Positions 1-8,425 of a DNA stretch of 64,000 bases are shown here, one piece after another. A program made the translations under genes and the position numbers. Position 1 is the stretch's first letter, and the number at the start of each line of letters is the position of its first letter. This DNA is from Thermoproteus sp. GTDB lineage: Archaea > Thermoproteota > Thermoprotei > Thermoproteales > Thermoproteaceae. The stretch lies in assembly GCA_038893495.1 (NCBI GenBank), contig JAWARJ010000001.1, positions 1,043,824 to 1,107,823 of the forward strand. The letters run 5' to 3'. The notes beneath the pieces were generated by a model that was not told the origin of the DNA, made no database searches, and worked only from the letters and a program-made list of their open reading frames with translations.

Positions 1-680
1 CGAGGGACGTCGCTGAGATCCGCGGCTGGGTCGTAATACGCGGGGTCAACATCACGTTGACGTACCACGGCGGGATCGCCGGAACGATAATGAAAGACGA
101 CAAGGGGTACTACGTATTGTACAGATGGACGTTGGACAACGCGACGTTGCAGAAGATAGAGGCGCTAAATAGGTCTCTGGCCGAGGTCGTCCCCGCATAT
201 ATCGAGGCTAAGGTGAGAGTCGTCCCCTCAAGCGCCGCCGGGCTGTCGCTCAGCGCCGTGCAGGTCAAGGCTGTGCAGACGACGTTTACGGGGTACAACT
301 ACCTCGGCGTGCAACAATACAACGTAGTTCAGTCCATCGCCTTCGGCTACGACGGATCTAACGTCGTATGGGAAAGCGGCTCTATAACTTGCGGCGGCGC
401 CGGCTATTCATTCTACAACACGATAACGGCCAACGGCGTCACGTATAGCGGTTGGGGCAATTTAGCCACGCCCTCTATACCGGTCAACGCGCCTAGCGGC
501 TACGTATATGAGAACACCGCGGTGTATTTCGGCATAAACATAGGAGGATCGGGCATCTACGGCCAAGTGGCCGGCTTCACCACGTACTACTACCCATACG
601 GGTCGGGCTGGACCTACTACGTGGTGTACGGCTCCTCTTCGGGCAAGACCACCAGCTATTCGGGCTGGGCCGACCCCTAA
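1..680 (+). CDS. C-terminal part of a secreted/surface protein (5' end outside window)
   Basis: The frame is open from position 3 to the TAA at 678-680, so the gene starts before the window; the TTG at 57 is probably internal. About 225 residues are visible. The last 130 are rich in Tyr, Gly, Ser and Asn with very few charged residues, a composition typical of extracellular beta-sheet proteins of Thermoproteales. There is no C-terminal membrane anchor. I recognise no family. The N-terminal part seen here (NITLTYHGG, then a short charged helix-like stretch) could be the end of another domain. A C-rich run follows the stop. Confidence 0.7.
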   Translation, partial: RDVAEIRGWVVIRGVNITLTYHGGIAGTIMKDDKGYYVLYRWTLDNATLQKIEALNRSLAEVVPAYIEAKVRVVPSSAAGLSLSAVQVKAVQTTFTGYNYLGVQQYNVVQSIAFGYDGSNVVWESGSITCGGAGYSFYNTITANGVTYSGWGNLATPSIPVNAPSGYVYENTAVYFGINIGGSGIYGQVAGFTTYYYPYGSGWTYYVVYGSSSGKTTSYSGWADP

Positions 681-785
681 ACACCCCCCCCCCCCTTTTG
701 TTCACGCCTTTCTCGCCGAGACCCTGTTCGGCAAACTCTTCGAGCTTGATGCAAGGCGGCGCCTTTGAGCCGGAGAGAAAAGCCG

Positions 786-890
<105 letters not shown>

Positions 891-1009
891 GTACTGAACG
901 GTCGCCATTTAAGTCTTTCCGCCCCGATGAGAAGCGCGGGGCGGTCGCGGCGCTTAGCCACATATTCTTCCCCACTGTCATCTCTCGCGCCGCCGCTAGG
1001 CGCCTAACC

Positions 1010-1250
1010 GCCTCAACTCGCTCCCGTAAAGCCGGAAGTACTAAGCTTTGCCGTCGGCCGTTCGCTTGACCTCTGCCCTTTTGCCCGTCAGCGCTCGGCG
1101 TGGGTCAACATGACAGTGCCGTCATTCTTCACCTTCCAGCCTATGGCGATCCACTCCCTCCGCCCCTAGAGTCCTCGGCGTAGAGGACGGAGTATATATG
1201 GCGCCTGTCTTTTGCCTCCCGAGGAATGCATAATGGAGCACCTCAAGCTT
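1010..1250 (-). pseudogene. PaRep2b-like remnant (C-terminal part)
   Basis: Read on the minus strand in shifting frames, this stretch matches the C-terminal half of the PaRep2b-like protein at 54003-54763: YSVLYAED near 1200, then HAER, then LTGKRAEVKR and YFRLYGS near 1015-1050. Stops and frameshifts interrupt it, and no start or complete frame remains. It lies about 120 bp from the tRNA-like fragment at 788-890. PaRep2b is a repeated protein family first named in Pyrobaculum; its function is unknown. The short forward ORFs between 1212 and 1506 overlap this remnant and the conserved 3' flank of the next gene, so I do not call them. Confidence 0.6.
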
Positions 1251-1507
1251 TCATATCCTCTGTCTCTCTACATATATCGCAATGGTGAATCCCTCGACGT
1301 GGACCTTCACGGCTTTTGGTGTTTCGGTCGACGCAGATGCCCTCGAGGGCCGCCACGCGGAAGTTCAAAAGCCCGACGCAACTGCGCCCGCTAAAACTAT
1401 CTCCCTAACGCTAAAGCGGCTATCTTGGTCGCGGAGATGGAACATCCAGAATTGCGAAATAGACATCGGGAAAAAATTCGTCGTTCTTAACTACGAGCCG
1501 CACTAAG

Positions 1508-1876
1508 TTACCTCCCCACTATCAAGGCGGTTATCTTGGACAGAGAAAAGATAAAGAACCATGTGTTCAAGACTATAAAATACAACGTAGCCATGGGGCT
1601 CGACTTCGTAATATATCTCAAATGGACGGCCGTGCCTGCCGCAGTGCTCCAATAGACTGGAATCATCAACATCTCGACGCCCACCGCTCTTATGTCGGCG
1701 AGCACCACCAACGCGAACATAGCCGCAGAACCCAAGACGACGAGCCAATCGAGTAGAGAAAGCCTCTTCTTTTGTGCCCTCAACAAGAAGGGCAACAACA
1801 TGTTTGCGGCGAGATACCACATAATGGGCAACGAGGCGACCACTACGGGGTCGAAGAAGAAGTTGGGCAACGGCAT
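1508..1876 (-). CDS. Small four-helix membrane protein (paralogue of 23117-23482)
   Basis: 122 residues with four hydrophobic segments (about residues 8-30, 42-62, 70-88 and 95-120), so an integral membrane protein. It is clearly paralogous to the protein at 23117-23482: both start MPLP(N/S)FFFDPVVVASLP, share GSAAMFALVVLA in the middle and end in SLSKITAL(I/V)VGR. The promoter is also conserved (T-rich TATA-like box about 25 nt before the ATG, leaderless). The similarity continues about 60 bp past the stop (minus strand, 1506 to 1440). I know no function. Its paralogue sits next to a cysteine-rich secreted protein, so a role beside a peptide product (immunity or export) is possible but unproven. 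Confidence 0.75.
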   Translation of the reverse strand: MPLPNFFFDPVVVASLPIMWYLAANMLLPFLLRAQKKRLSLLDWLVVLGSAAMFALVVLADIRAVGVEMLMIPVYWSTAAGTAVHLRYITKSSPMATLYFIVLNTWFFIFSLSKITALIVGR

Positions 1877-1989
1877 GTAGCAATTTCCACATCAATTAAA
1901 AAATTTCTATTCTAACGACTCAATCGATATGCCGATACGCGGCGGCCCATTTCACCGCAAATACGCCCGACCGCTCGCGGCCGCCGCAA

Positions 1990-2297
1990 CCCTCAAGGCG
2001 CCGAGCCCTCCCGCCATAGTCGCGCATACGGCCAAGCTGTCCATTACGCGTCCGTCGGGCTGGGCGTCGAGGGGCTTAACGATGATAGGGCCCGACCCCG
2101 CGTAGAGCGTGCTGCCTCTAGAGAGCGCAATGGCGAGAGACGTGGCGACCGTGGCCTTGCCCGTGCCTCCCTTTGGGTGCCAAAAATGCGGACCAACGGT
2201 CCTCGTAGGCTACGGCGGGCCGTTGGGTGGTCGGCCAGCGCTAAAAGACGCCGAATTTGACAAACCTCAACACGGTCACCTTTCTCTTGTCGGCCAT
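1990..2297 (-). pseudogene. Decayed ParA/Soj-like ATPase with preserved promoter and start
   Basis: A TATA-like box (about 2318-2328) is followed on the minus strand by ATG at 2297 and an 18-codon frame (MADKRKVTVLRFVKFGVF) ending in TAG. Further on, in other frames, come the P-loop-like residues PKGGTGKATVATSLAIALSR and then LDAQPDGRVMDSLAV, which look like the Walker A and following region of a ParA-type chromosome/plasmid partition ATPase. Frameshifts break the gene. The same order, including the early TAG, occurs at 21581-21960, so the two loci share ancestry. It could also be a short functional peptide gene followed by debris. Confidence 0.55.
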
Positions 2298-2434
2298 AGG
2301 CGGAACTTCCCCCGTCGATATATATTTATGGTGTCCGAGCCGACCCACATCTCACCTATCTTGGGATTCGATGAGCCGCTGAGTCGATCTATCGCTACAT
2401 CAATAATGACATATATAACGGCCATAGTGGGCTC

Positions 2435-2848
2435 ATGGAGTTGCGGTATGAAGGTAGCCTTAAGCTGAAGGACCCCTCTAACTTCAAGAAGTTGTTGGAT
2501 CCCGAGGTCGTCGGCCGCGTGCCTCCCGGTACACTCTCGATAATTAAGGAGGGCGAGTGGTATAGGGCAAAGATGTCCGTAGGGGTCGGCGGGCTTAGGG
2601 TCACTATGGACGTCAGGTTCAAGTATGCGAAGGCGTCGGAGGATGGGACCGCGGTCGCGGGCTCGGCGAGCGGCCTGCAGGGCGCGGTCGACTTCGCCAT
2701 AACCTTCCGAAGGCAGGGGGACGAAGCCCTGTGGAGCTTTAACGGCAACGCGAGGGGTCTAATTTCAGTCCTCGGCAAGCCCATCGTGGACGCCACGGCT
2801 AGATCCATAATAGAGAAGGTCACGTCGAACCTACAGGCAGTGGTTTGA
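2435..2848 (+). CDS. CoxG-like SRPBCC domain protein
   Basis: 137 residues, the usual length of CO dehydrogenase subunit G (CoxG) family proteins. These have an SRPBCC fold and are thought to act in membrane attachment or maturation of Mo-hydroxylases. Visible features are the N-terminal strand MELRYEGSLKLKDP, the phrase LLDPEVVGRVPPGTLSI, and a C-terminal helix with ILGKP-like VLGKPIVDATARSIIEKV. The ATG lies about 22-25 nt after the TATA-like ATATATAA, so it is leaderless. Its stop overlaps the start of the MocA-like gene. That pairing with a Mo-cofactor nucleotidyltransferase supports a role with a Mo-hydroxylase, although no hydroxylase subunit is in the window. Confidence 0.75.
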   Translation: MELRYEGSLKLKDPSNFKKLLDPEVVGRVPPGTLSIIKEGEWYRAKMSVGVGGLRVTMDVRFKYAKASEDGTAVAGSASGLQGAVDFAITFRRQGDEALWSFNGNARGLISVLGKPIVDATARSIIEKVTSNLQAVV

Positions 2849-3405
2849 TGGGCCTTGCGGTGGTCGTGCTGGCGGCCGGCGAGTCGAAGAGGTTCGGCTC
2901 GTTTAAGCTCTTGGCGGACTTCTGCGGGGCGCCCGTCGTGGTGAGGGCCGTCTCGACGGTTGTGGCGACGGGGTTGCCGACGTATGTAGTGGTCGGCCAT
3001 AAGGCAGAGGAGGTGCAGAGGGCTCTGCGGGGCCTCGGCGTCGGCTTTATATATAACCCTTGGTATCGACTCGGCCTCAGCTCCAGCCTTAAGGCCGCGG
3101 TGACGGCCTTGCCGAATTTCGACGGCTATATAATAGCCCTCGGCGACATGCCCCTAGTGTCCGCCGGCACCTATAGGGCTTTGATAGACAACGCGGGTAG
3201 AGCGCCCATCGTCTACCCCACCTATAGGGGGGCCCGAGGCAATCCCGTCTACATAAGCCGCGCCGTTCTGCCGTACGTGATGGAGCTCGAGGGGGACGTG
3301 GGCGTTAGGGCGTTGATGGGCCGCCTCGAGTCGCTGGGAGTTGAGGTGGACGATCCTGGCGTCCTCATCGACGTGGACCGGCGGGAGGACGTCGCGACAT
3401 GCTGA
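2848..3405 (+). CDS. MobA/MocA-like nucleotidyltransferase (molybdenum cofactor)
   Basis: 185 residues. The N-terminal motif LAAGESKRFGSFK (residues 8-20) is the NTP-binding signature of MobA/MocA enzymes, which add CMP or GMP to molybdopterin; ALGDMPLV (Asp about 100) is the metal-binding motif. MocA (CTP, for xanthine/CO dehydrogenase-type enzymes) is more likely than MobA because of the CoxG-like neighbour and the length. I chose ATG at 2848, which overlaps the CoxG stop as TGATG, over the TTG three bases earlier. The 3' end overlaps the next gene by 7 nt, so 2435-4205 is probably one operon. Confidence 0.75.
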   Translation: MGLAVVVLAAGESKRFGSFKLLADFCGAPVVVRAVSTVVATGLPTYVVVGHKAEEVQRALRGLGVGFIYNPWYRLGLSSSLKAAVTALPNFDGYIIALGDMPLVSAGTYRALIDNAGRAPIVYPTYRGARGNPVYISRAVLPYVMELEGDVGVRALMGRLESLGVEVDDPGVLIDVDRREDVATC

Positions 3406-4205
3406 CGGGGATAGCCCTGGCCCTCTTCGCGTCGGTCCTATGGGCGATAGGCCCTCTGCTCTACAAGACGGGCGCCACCGAAAGCGCTCTGGACGACTTG
3501 TTCTCTATAGCCCTGGCGGCGCTCATATCGGCGCTCCCCCTGGCGGCTCTCGGCTTGAATCTATCTTTAGACGTATGGGCGTACGGATTTCTATTCTCGC
3601 TTCTGGGGCCGGTCCTGGGCACATACGCATATCTCCTATCGCTTAGATACGCCGAGGTGGGCTTGGCAAACCTCGTGTCGTACGCATATATAGTGATGGT
3701 GCCCCTCCTGGAGGCCCCAGCGGAGGGCCTATCGCTCCGATATCTAGCCGCCGGGGCGGTGGCCATGGCCGGCCTCTACGCCATAATGAGCTCCCGGAGG
3801 GCCTCGGCCAAAGGCCTGGCCTTGGCCTCCCTGTCGGCGCTCTTGTACGCATTGTCGTTTCTGGCATTGGGCGCCGCGACATCGTCTACAGACCCCTGGA
3901 GCTTCGCGTTCGCGAGGTCGGTCTCGCTTTTCCTCATAGCGGCCGCGCTGGAGGCCGCCAGGCGCAGGAGGCCTAGGCTGAGCGGCAGGATATTCCTCGC
4001 GGCCGTTTTGGGCTACGGGGTGGGAGGCCCTGCGTTTATACTTTCGGTCTACGAGGCCGGAGTCGTCGTGCCTACCATAATAACCGCGCTCTCGCCTGCG
4101 TTGACGCAGATACTGGCGGCGTCCAGGCTGAACGAAAGGCTTGACGCCTCATCGGCATTGGGCTTCCTCTTGGTGATGGCGGGCATAATCATCGCCTCAG
4201 TTTAA
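3399..4205 (+). CDS. EamA/DMT-family transporter
   Basis: 268 residues with about ten hydrophobic segments arranged as two five-helix halves, the architecture of EamA (drug/metabolite transporter) permeases in the cytoplasmic membrane. Typical phrases are ALFASVLWAIGPLLYK at the N terminus, LRYAEVGLANLVSYAYIVMVPLLEA in the first half and VPTIITALSPALTQILAA with LGFLLVMAGIIIAS at the C terminus. The substrate cannot be read from sequence. The start overlaps the MocA-like gene by 7 nt, so it is cotranscribed with the CoxG and MocA-like genes. A link to cofactor metabolism is only positional. Confidence 0.8.
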   Translation: MLTGIALALFASVLWAIGPLLYKTGATESALDDLFSIALAALISALPLAALGLNLSLDVWAYGFLFSLLGPVLGTYAYLLSLRYAEVGLANLVSYAYIVMVPLLEAPAEGLSLRYLAAGAVAMAGLYAIMSSRRASAKGLALASLSALLYALSFLALGAATSSTDPWSFAFARSVSLFLIAAALEAARRRRPRLSGRIFLAAVLGYGVGGPAFILSVYEAGVVVPTIITALSPALTQILAASRLNERLDASSALGFLLVMAGIIIASV

Positions 4206-4232
4206 TTTATAATTACGAGACGTGACCCCTCC

Positions 4233-5054
4233 ATGCGCGACGTGAAGTGCGTGAAGTCTGTCGGTTGCGTGTCGGCTGTCGGCATGGGAACGTGGGGCGT
4301 GGGGGGCGGCTTCTGGACCCCCGACTACAGCAACGACGAGGGCTGGGTCGCCGCCCTCAAGTTGGGCATAGAGCTGGGCATGACGCTCATAGATACAGCC
4401 GAGATGTACGGCGGCGGGCACAGCGAGGAGCTAGTCGGCAGGGCCATAAAGGGCTTCAAGAGGGACGACCTATTCATAGTCACTAAGGTGTGGCCGAACC
4501 ACGCCAAGTACGAAGACGCCTTGAGGTCCATCGAGGCCAGCGTGAGAAGGCTGGGGACCTACGCGGACTTGGTGTTGTTGCACTGGCCCAGCGACTCGGT
4601 GCCCCTATGTGAGACGGTTAAGGCGTTTGAGGAGGCCGTAGACAAGGGCTTGGCCAGGTACTGGGGCCTTAGCAACTTCGAGGTGAGGGGCATAGAGGAG
4701 GCCAGGCGGTGCGCTAAGAAGTACGACATAGCCGCGGTTGAGAATAGATACAGCTTAAAGCATAGAGCGGACGAGGCGTCGGTGATACCCTACGCCGAGA
4801 GGGAAGGGCTGTTGTATTTGGCCTATACGCCGATAGAGAAGGGCGCCTTGGCCCACGACAAGTTGCTCACGGAGCTCGGCAAGAAGTACGGCAAGACGGC
4901 AATACAGGTGGCCCTCAATTGGTATATAGGGCTCGGCACCGTGGTGCCTATACCTAAGGCCAGCAACATGGAACACGTTCGGGAGAACGCAGGGGCGATG
5001 GGCTGGCGCCTCAGCAGAGAAGATTGGGAGTTAATAAGTAGACATTTCAGGTGA
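4233..5054 (+). CDS. Aldo/keto reductase
   Basis: 273 residues, a full (beta/alpha)8 aldo-keto reductase that reduces aldehydes or ketones with NAD(P)H. The catalytic tetrad is visible: Asp54 and Tyr59 in IDTAEMYG, Lys85 in VTKVW and His117 in LLHWP. The C-terminal nicotinamide-cofactor segment PIPKASNMEHVRENAGA is present. The ATG at 4233 lies about 25 nt after a TATA-like TTTATAATT at 4204-4213, in line with a leaderless transcript. It stands alone: a gap of 109 bp with its own promoter separates it from the next gene. The physiological substrate is unknown. Confidence 0.85.
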   Translation: MRDVKCVKSVGCVSAVGMGTWGVGGGFWTPDYSNDEGWVAALKLGIELGMTLIDTAEMYGGGHSEELVGRAIKGFKRDDLFIVTKVWPNHAKYEDALRSIEASVRRLGTYADLVLLHWPSDSVPLCETVKAFEEAVDKGLARYWGLSNFEVRGIEEARRCAKKYDIAAVENRYSLKHRADEASVIPYAEREGLLYLAYTPIEKGALAHDKLLTELGKKYGKTAIQVALNWYIGLGTVVPIPKASNMEHVRENAGAMGWRLSREDWELISRHFR

Positions 5055-5163
5055 GGCGAGACGCGTCATCGAATCATTCCGGGTTCATGTCGTCAACGAT
5101 CAGCCCTCTCGCCTGTTTTTACCTCTTAGAGGCACATTTAAATCTTAGTGGTGCTTAGCCGGC

Positions 5164-6480
5164 GTGGGGGAGCTTGCGAGGACTTGTATGAAATATAGAG
5201 ATTTAGTCGCTGGCTCTCCTGACGAGAGGACCTTCTTGAACTATATAGCATCGATATTAGATATACCGTATGTATGGCTTCAATTTTCCCCCGTTGAGGT
5301 ACTTTACTGGAGGGACAAAGGCTCTACTCTCGACGTGGGGGGCCTCAGATTTGAAGTGTTGGCGATGCCTTACTCCAAGGCGGGAACCTACGAGGGCAAG
5401 CTGGTGGGGATGGACGATGACGTTGAGGGCAATATAGCAGTATCGCAGTTCCCCAAAGACGTAAATGACGCTAAGTACCTATTGATCCAGGCGGCCAGGC
5501 GGGGAGCTTTGGCCGTGGTGTTCTACGGGGAGCCTCAGAGGAGGATTGTGGTGACCGACGAGCTGGGCTTTAAATACGACGCGGCGCCGCCCCCCATACC
5601 GGCGGTCAGCGCGCCTCAAGCGGTGGAGAAGGCGGTTGGGCAGAAGGCCTCGCTTTATATAGACATAGAGTCAAAAATAACGTATAGCTACAACGTGGTG
5701 GCGATGAACTCCTTCGACGACACGCCAATGATTTCGGCCCATTACGACCACTGGCTCTGGGGCGCCTCGGACAACTGCGGAGGCGTCGAGGCGGCGATTA
5801 TGGCGTTTCTCGACCTGGTGGCGGAGGACCGCCCGATAGCGCTGGGCCTCTTCACGGCCGAGGAGGGCGTCGGCCCCCACGTGCCTTCGTTGTACTGGGC
5901 GTGGGGATCTTTGGCATATTTCAAGAGGTGGAGGCCCAAGCTTCTGGTGAACCTCGACGTAATCGGCGTGGGTTCCCCCAAGGCCTACGTCATGCCCTAT
6001 CTGGAGGAAGAGGCGAGGGGGGTGTTGCCGGTGGAGCGGCCGCGGGCCGATTTCGACTCGCTAAACTACGAAGTCGAAGGCCTTCCGGCTGTCACCATAT
6101 CGTCTCTAGACGACGTCTGGCCCATATACCACAGCCCCCTAGACGACAAAGTCGACGACGCGACGGTGGCCCTCGCCGCCGAGGCCGCCAAAAGGCTTGC
6201 CAGAATGGAGCCGAAGCCGCCCAAGGTCGAGTTGGCCCAATACGGCATTGGGGCCGGCTCGGACCCCTACGAGGCGTGGTCAATCGCGCACAACTACCTA
6301 GTGGTCTTCAAGGACTACAGCCACAGCGATATAGTGTATGTCGACGTGTTCGATTTCCTTAGGCGCAACGGCAAGGACTACGTCAGGATAGACCTCCTGG
6401 GGGGCCCGACTATATGCGTCGGCGACTGCGAGAGGGCCCTCGAGATCTATAGGGAAATCGCGTACCTACGGCTGGCCTAG
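5164..6480 (+). CDS. M28-family zinc aminopeptidase-like protein
   Basis: 438 residues without a signal peptide, so probably cytoplasmic. Metal ligands of the M28 family are visible: HYD at 193-195, Asp203 in SDNCGG, Glu233-Glu234 in AEEG (catalytic base and ligand), Asp265 in LDVIG, and His in the late IYHSP motif. A PA-like insert (about residues 80-165) precedes the catalytic part, as in some aminopeptidases. The last 85 residues (after PPKVELAQYG) form an extra domain I do not recognise. The GTG start is supported by a TATA-like CATTTAAAT at about 5132-5140. The gene stands alone. Confidence 0.75.
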   Translation: MGELARTCMKYRDLVAGSPDERTFLNYIASILDIPYVWLQFSPVEVLYWRDKGSTLDVGGLRFEVLAMPYSKAGTYEGKLVGMDDDVEGNIAVSQFPKDVNDAKYLLIQAARRGALAVVFYGEPQRRIVVTDELGFKYDAAPPPIPAVSAPQAVEKAVGQKASLYIDIESKITYSYNVVAMNSFDDTPMISAHYDHWLWGASDNCGGVEAAIMAFLDLVAEDRPIALGLFTAEEGVGPHVPSLYWAWGSLAYFKRWRPKLLVNLDVIGVGSPKAYVMPYLEEEARGVLPVERPRADFDSLNYEVEGLPAVTISSLDDVWPIYHSPLDDKVDDATVALAAEAAKRLARMEPKPPKVELAQYGIGAGSDPYEAWSIAHNYLVVFKDYSHSDIVYVDVFDFLRRNGKDYVRIDLLGGPTICVGDCERALEIYREIAYLRLA

Positions 6481-6543
6481 CTCCAACGGATCGGCGTCTG
6501 CCGCAAGCCGCTTAAGTTTAAATCTTAGGGCTTAAAGCCCTCT

Positions 6544-6996
6544 GTGAGGCTCAGATATAGACGTGTAGTCCTAGGCGGCACCTTCGACACGTTACATTCG
6601 GGCCACGTCAAGCTGTTGGCCACCGCGTCGCTTATAGGCGAGGAGATCTTGATAGGTCTGACCAGCGACTCCTTCGCGTCGACCTATAAGCAGTATAACG
6701 TCAAGCCCTTCGCGGTGAGGCTGGCGAACTTAAAGGCGTTGATGGGCCTCATAGCCCCCGAGAAGAAGGTGGAATACGCCGCGATCAACGACCCCTACGG
6801 CCCCGCGACGGCCAGGCCGGAGCTAGAGGCCATCGTGGTGAGCAGAGAGACCCTGCCGAGGGGGCTGGAGATAAACGACGAGAGGGCCAGACGCGGGCTC
6901 AGGCCTATGGACGTCGTCATGATAACCACCGTGAAGGACGGCTACGGCAATATACTCTCTTCCACCTTCATAAGGCGGCTGTTAGGAATCAATTAG
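6544..6996 (+). CDS. coaD: Archaeal phosphopantetheine adenylyltransferase (PPAT)
   Basis: 150 residues. The nucleotidyltransferase motif GGTFDTLHSGH at residues 11-21 ends in the HxGH-type signature that binds ATP. The sequence has the archaeal/eukaryotic PPAT pattern (LIGLTSDSFA, VVSRET, NILSSTFIRR near the end). It transfers AMP from ATP to 4'-phosphopantetheine, the penultimate step of coenzyme A synthesis, in the cytoplasm. The GTG start lies about 25 nt after a TATA-like GTTTAAATC, so the mRNA is probably leaderless. Neighbours on both sides have their own promoters. Confidence 0.85.
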   Translation: MRLRYRRVVLGGTFDTLHSGHVKLLATASLIGEEILIGLTSDSFASTYKQYNVKPFAVRLANLKALMGLIAPEKKVEYAAINDPYGPATARPELEAIVVSRETLPRGLEINDERARRGLRPMDVVMITTVKDGYGNILSSTFIRRLLGIN

Positions 6997-7072
6997 CCCC
7001 CTTTGGGTTCCCACATTCCGTTCGCCGCCTTCCCTCAAATCTACTGAAAATATAAGGTCGGCCATAATATAC

Positions 7073-8425
7073 GTGGTGCAACTGTTGTGGGATAGAGGCA
7101 CCGTTTTGATTTCGGGGGACGTGCCCGCCCAAATTAAATCTCTCTCTTTCGTTAAGTTCGACTCGAGGGTTGGCAAGTACCGCGCGCTTGGCATGTACTA
7201 CCAGAGGATCAAGGCCGTGTTGGACTCCCTAGGCGTGCAGTACGAAGACGACGTGTTGTCGCCCCTCTGTAAATCCGTTAAGTACGTCAAGGAGCCGCGG
7301 TTGAGGCCGTATCAAGAGGAGGCCCTTAAGAGCTGGCTTAGGCGTAAGAGGGGCGTAGTCGTAATGCCGACAGGCGCGGGGAAGACCTACGTGGCCATAA
7401 GGGCTATAGCCGAGGTGGGACAAGCCGCTCTGGTGGTGGTCCCCACAGTGGAGTTGCTTAAACAGTGGGAGAGGAGGCTCTCCGAGTACTTCCCCGGCAG
7501 GGTGGGGGTTTGGTACGGCGAGGAGAAGAGGGAGATGTGCATAACGGTGACCACATACGACTCCGCCTATATCTCCATAGAGGCTCTGGGCAATAAGTAC
7601 CCCCTCCTCGTCTTCGACGAGGTCCACCACCTGCCGTCCGAGTCGTACAGACAGATAGCCGAACTGTCGCCGGCCCCCTATAGGCTCGGCCTTACGGCCA
7701 CGCCCGAGAGGGCCGACGAGCTCCATTTGTTGTTGCCGGACCTAGTGGGCCCCGTGGTGTACCGCATGTCGGTGTCGGAGGCCGCCGGGAGGTACCTCGC
7801 CGACTTCGAGGTGGAGGTGATAAAGGTAGACCTGACGGAGGAGGAGTTGAAGAGGTATAGGGACTACGAGAGGATATACAAGGAGTTCCTAAGGGCCAAG
7901 GGGCTGAAGTTCAGATCCCCCTCCGACTTCAACAAGCTGGTCCTGTTGGCCGGCAGAGACAAAAGGGCCAGGGAGGCACTTGAGGCTTGGCACGAGATGA
8001 GGAGGATACTTTTTGAGGCCGAGAACAAGATAAAGGCGGTGGCCGACATATTGAGGAGACATAGGGACGGGAAGGTCCTAATCTTCACCGAATATACGGC
8101 GCTTGCGAGGGAGATCTCCAGGCGTTATTTAATACCGGAGGTGACCTACGACGTGCCGGATCAAGAGAGGGAGCTCGTCATGGAGATGTTCAGAAGGGGC
8201 GAGGTGAGGGCAGTGGTGACGGGCAAAGTCCTCGACGAGGGCATAGACGTCCCGGATGTCGACGTCGTTGTGATACTGGGCGGCACGTCCTCCAGCAGGC
8301 AGTACGTGCAGAGGGTCGGAAGGGCGCTCCGGCTGAAGCCCCATAAGGCCAAGATCTACGAGGTCATCACAGCTAGAACTAGAGAGGTCGATATGTCCAG
8401 AAGGAGGCGTAAGGGCGTGTCGTGA
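7073..8425 (+). CDS. xpb: XPB-type DNA repair helicase
   Basis: 450 residues, the size of archaeal XPB/Rad25, an SF2 helicase that opens DNA in repair and perhaps transcription. An N-terminal damage-recognition-like region (1-70) precedes helicase domain 1 with MPTGAGKT (about 98-105), DEVHH (182-186) and GLTATPER. A thumb-like insertion (about 255-320) is followed by domain 2 with LIFTEYTALA, TGKVLDEGIDVPDV and QRVGRALR. GTG is the start, about 25 nt after an A/T-rich box. The stop overlaps the GTG of the Bax1-like gene (GTGA), matching the known XPB-Bax1 pair. Confidence 0.88.
   Translation: MVQLLWDRGTVLISGDVPAQIKSLSFVKFDSRVGKYRALGMYYQRIKAVLDSLGVQYEDDVLSPLCKSVKYVKEPRLRPYQEEALKSWLRRKRGVVVMPTGAGKTYVAIRAIAEVGQAALVVVPTVELLKQWERRLSEYFPGRVGVWYGEEKREMCITVTTYDSAYISIEALGNKYPLLVFDEVHHLPSESYRQIAELSPAPYRLGLTATPERADELHLLLPDLVGPVVYRMSVSEAAGRYLADFEVEVIKVDLTEEELKRYRDYERIYKEFLRAKGLKFRSPSDFNKLVLLAGRDKRAREALEAWHEMRRILFEAENKIKAVADILRRHRDGKVLIFTEYTALAREISRRYLIPEVTYDVPDQERELVMEMFRRGEVRAVVTGKVLDEGIDVPDVDVVVILGGTSSSRQYVQRVGRALRLKPHKAKIYEVITARTREVDMSRRRRKGVS

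Noticed and set aside
1282-1506. Forward ORFs at 1212-1394 and 1282-1506
   Set aside because: They overlap the PaRep2b remnant and the conserved 3' flank of the minus-strand membrane gene, and show no domain or promoter logic of their own.
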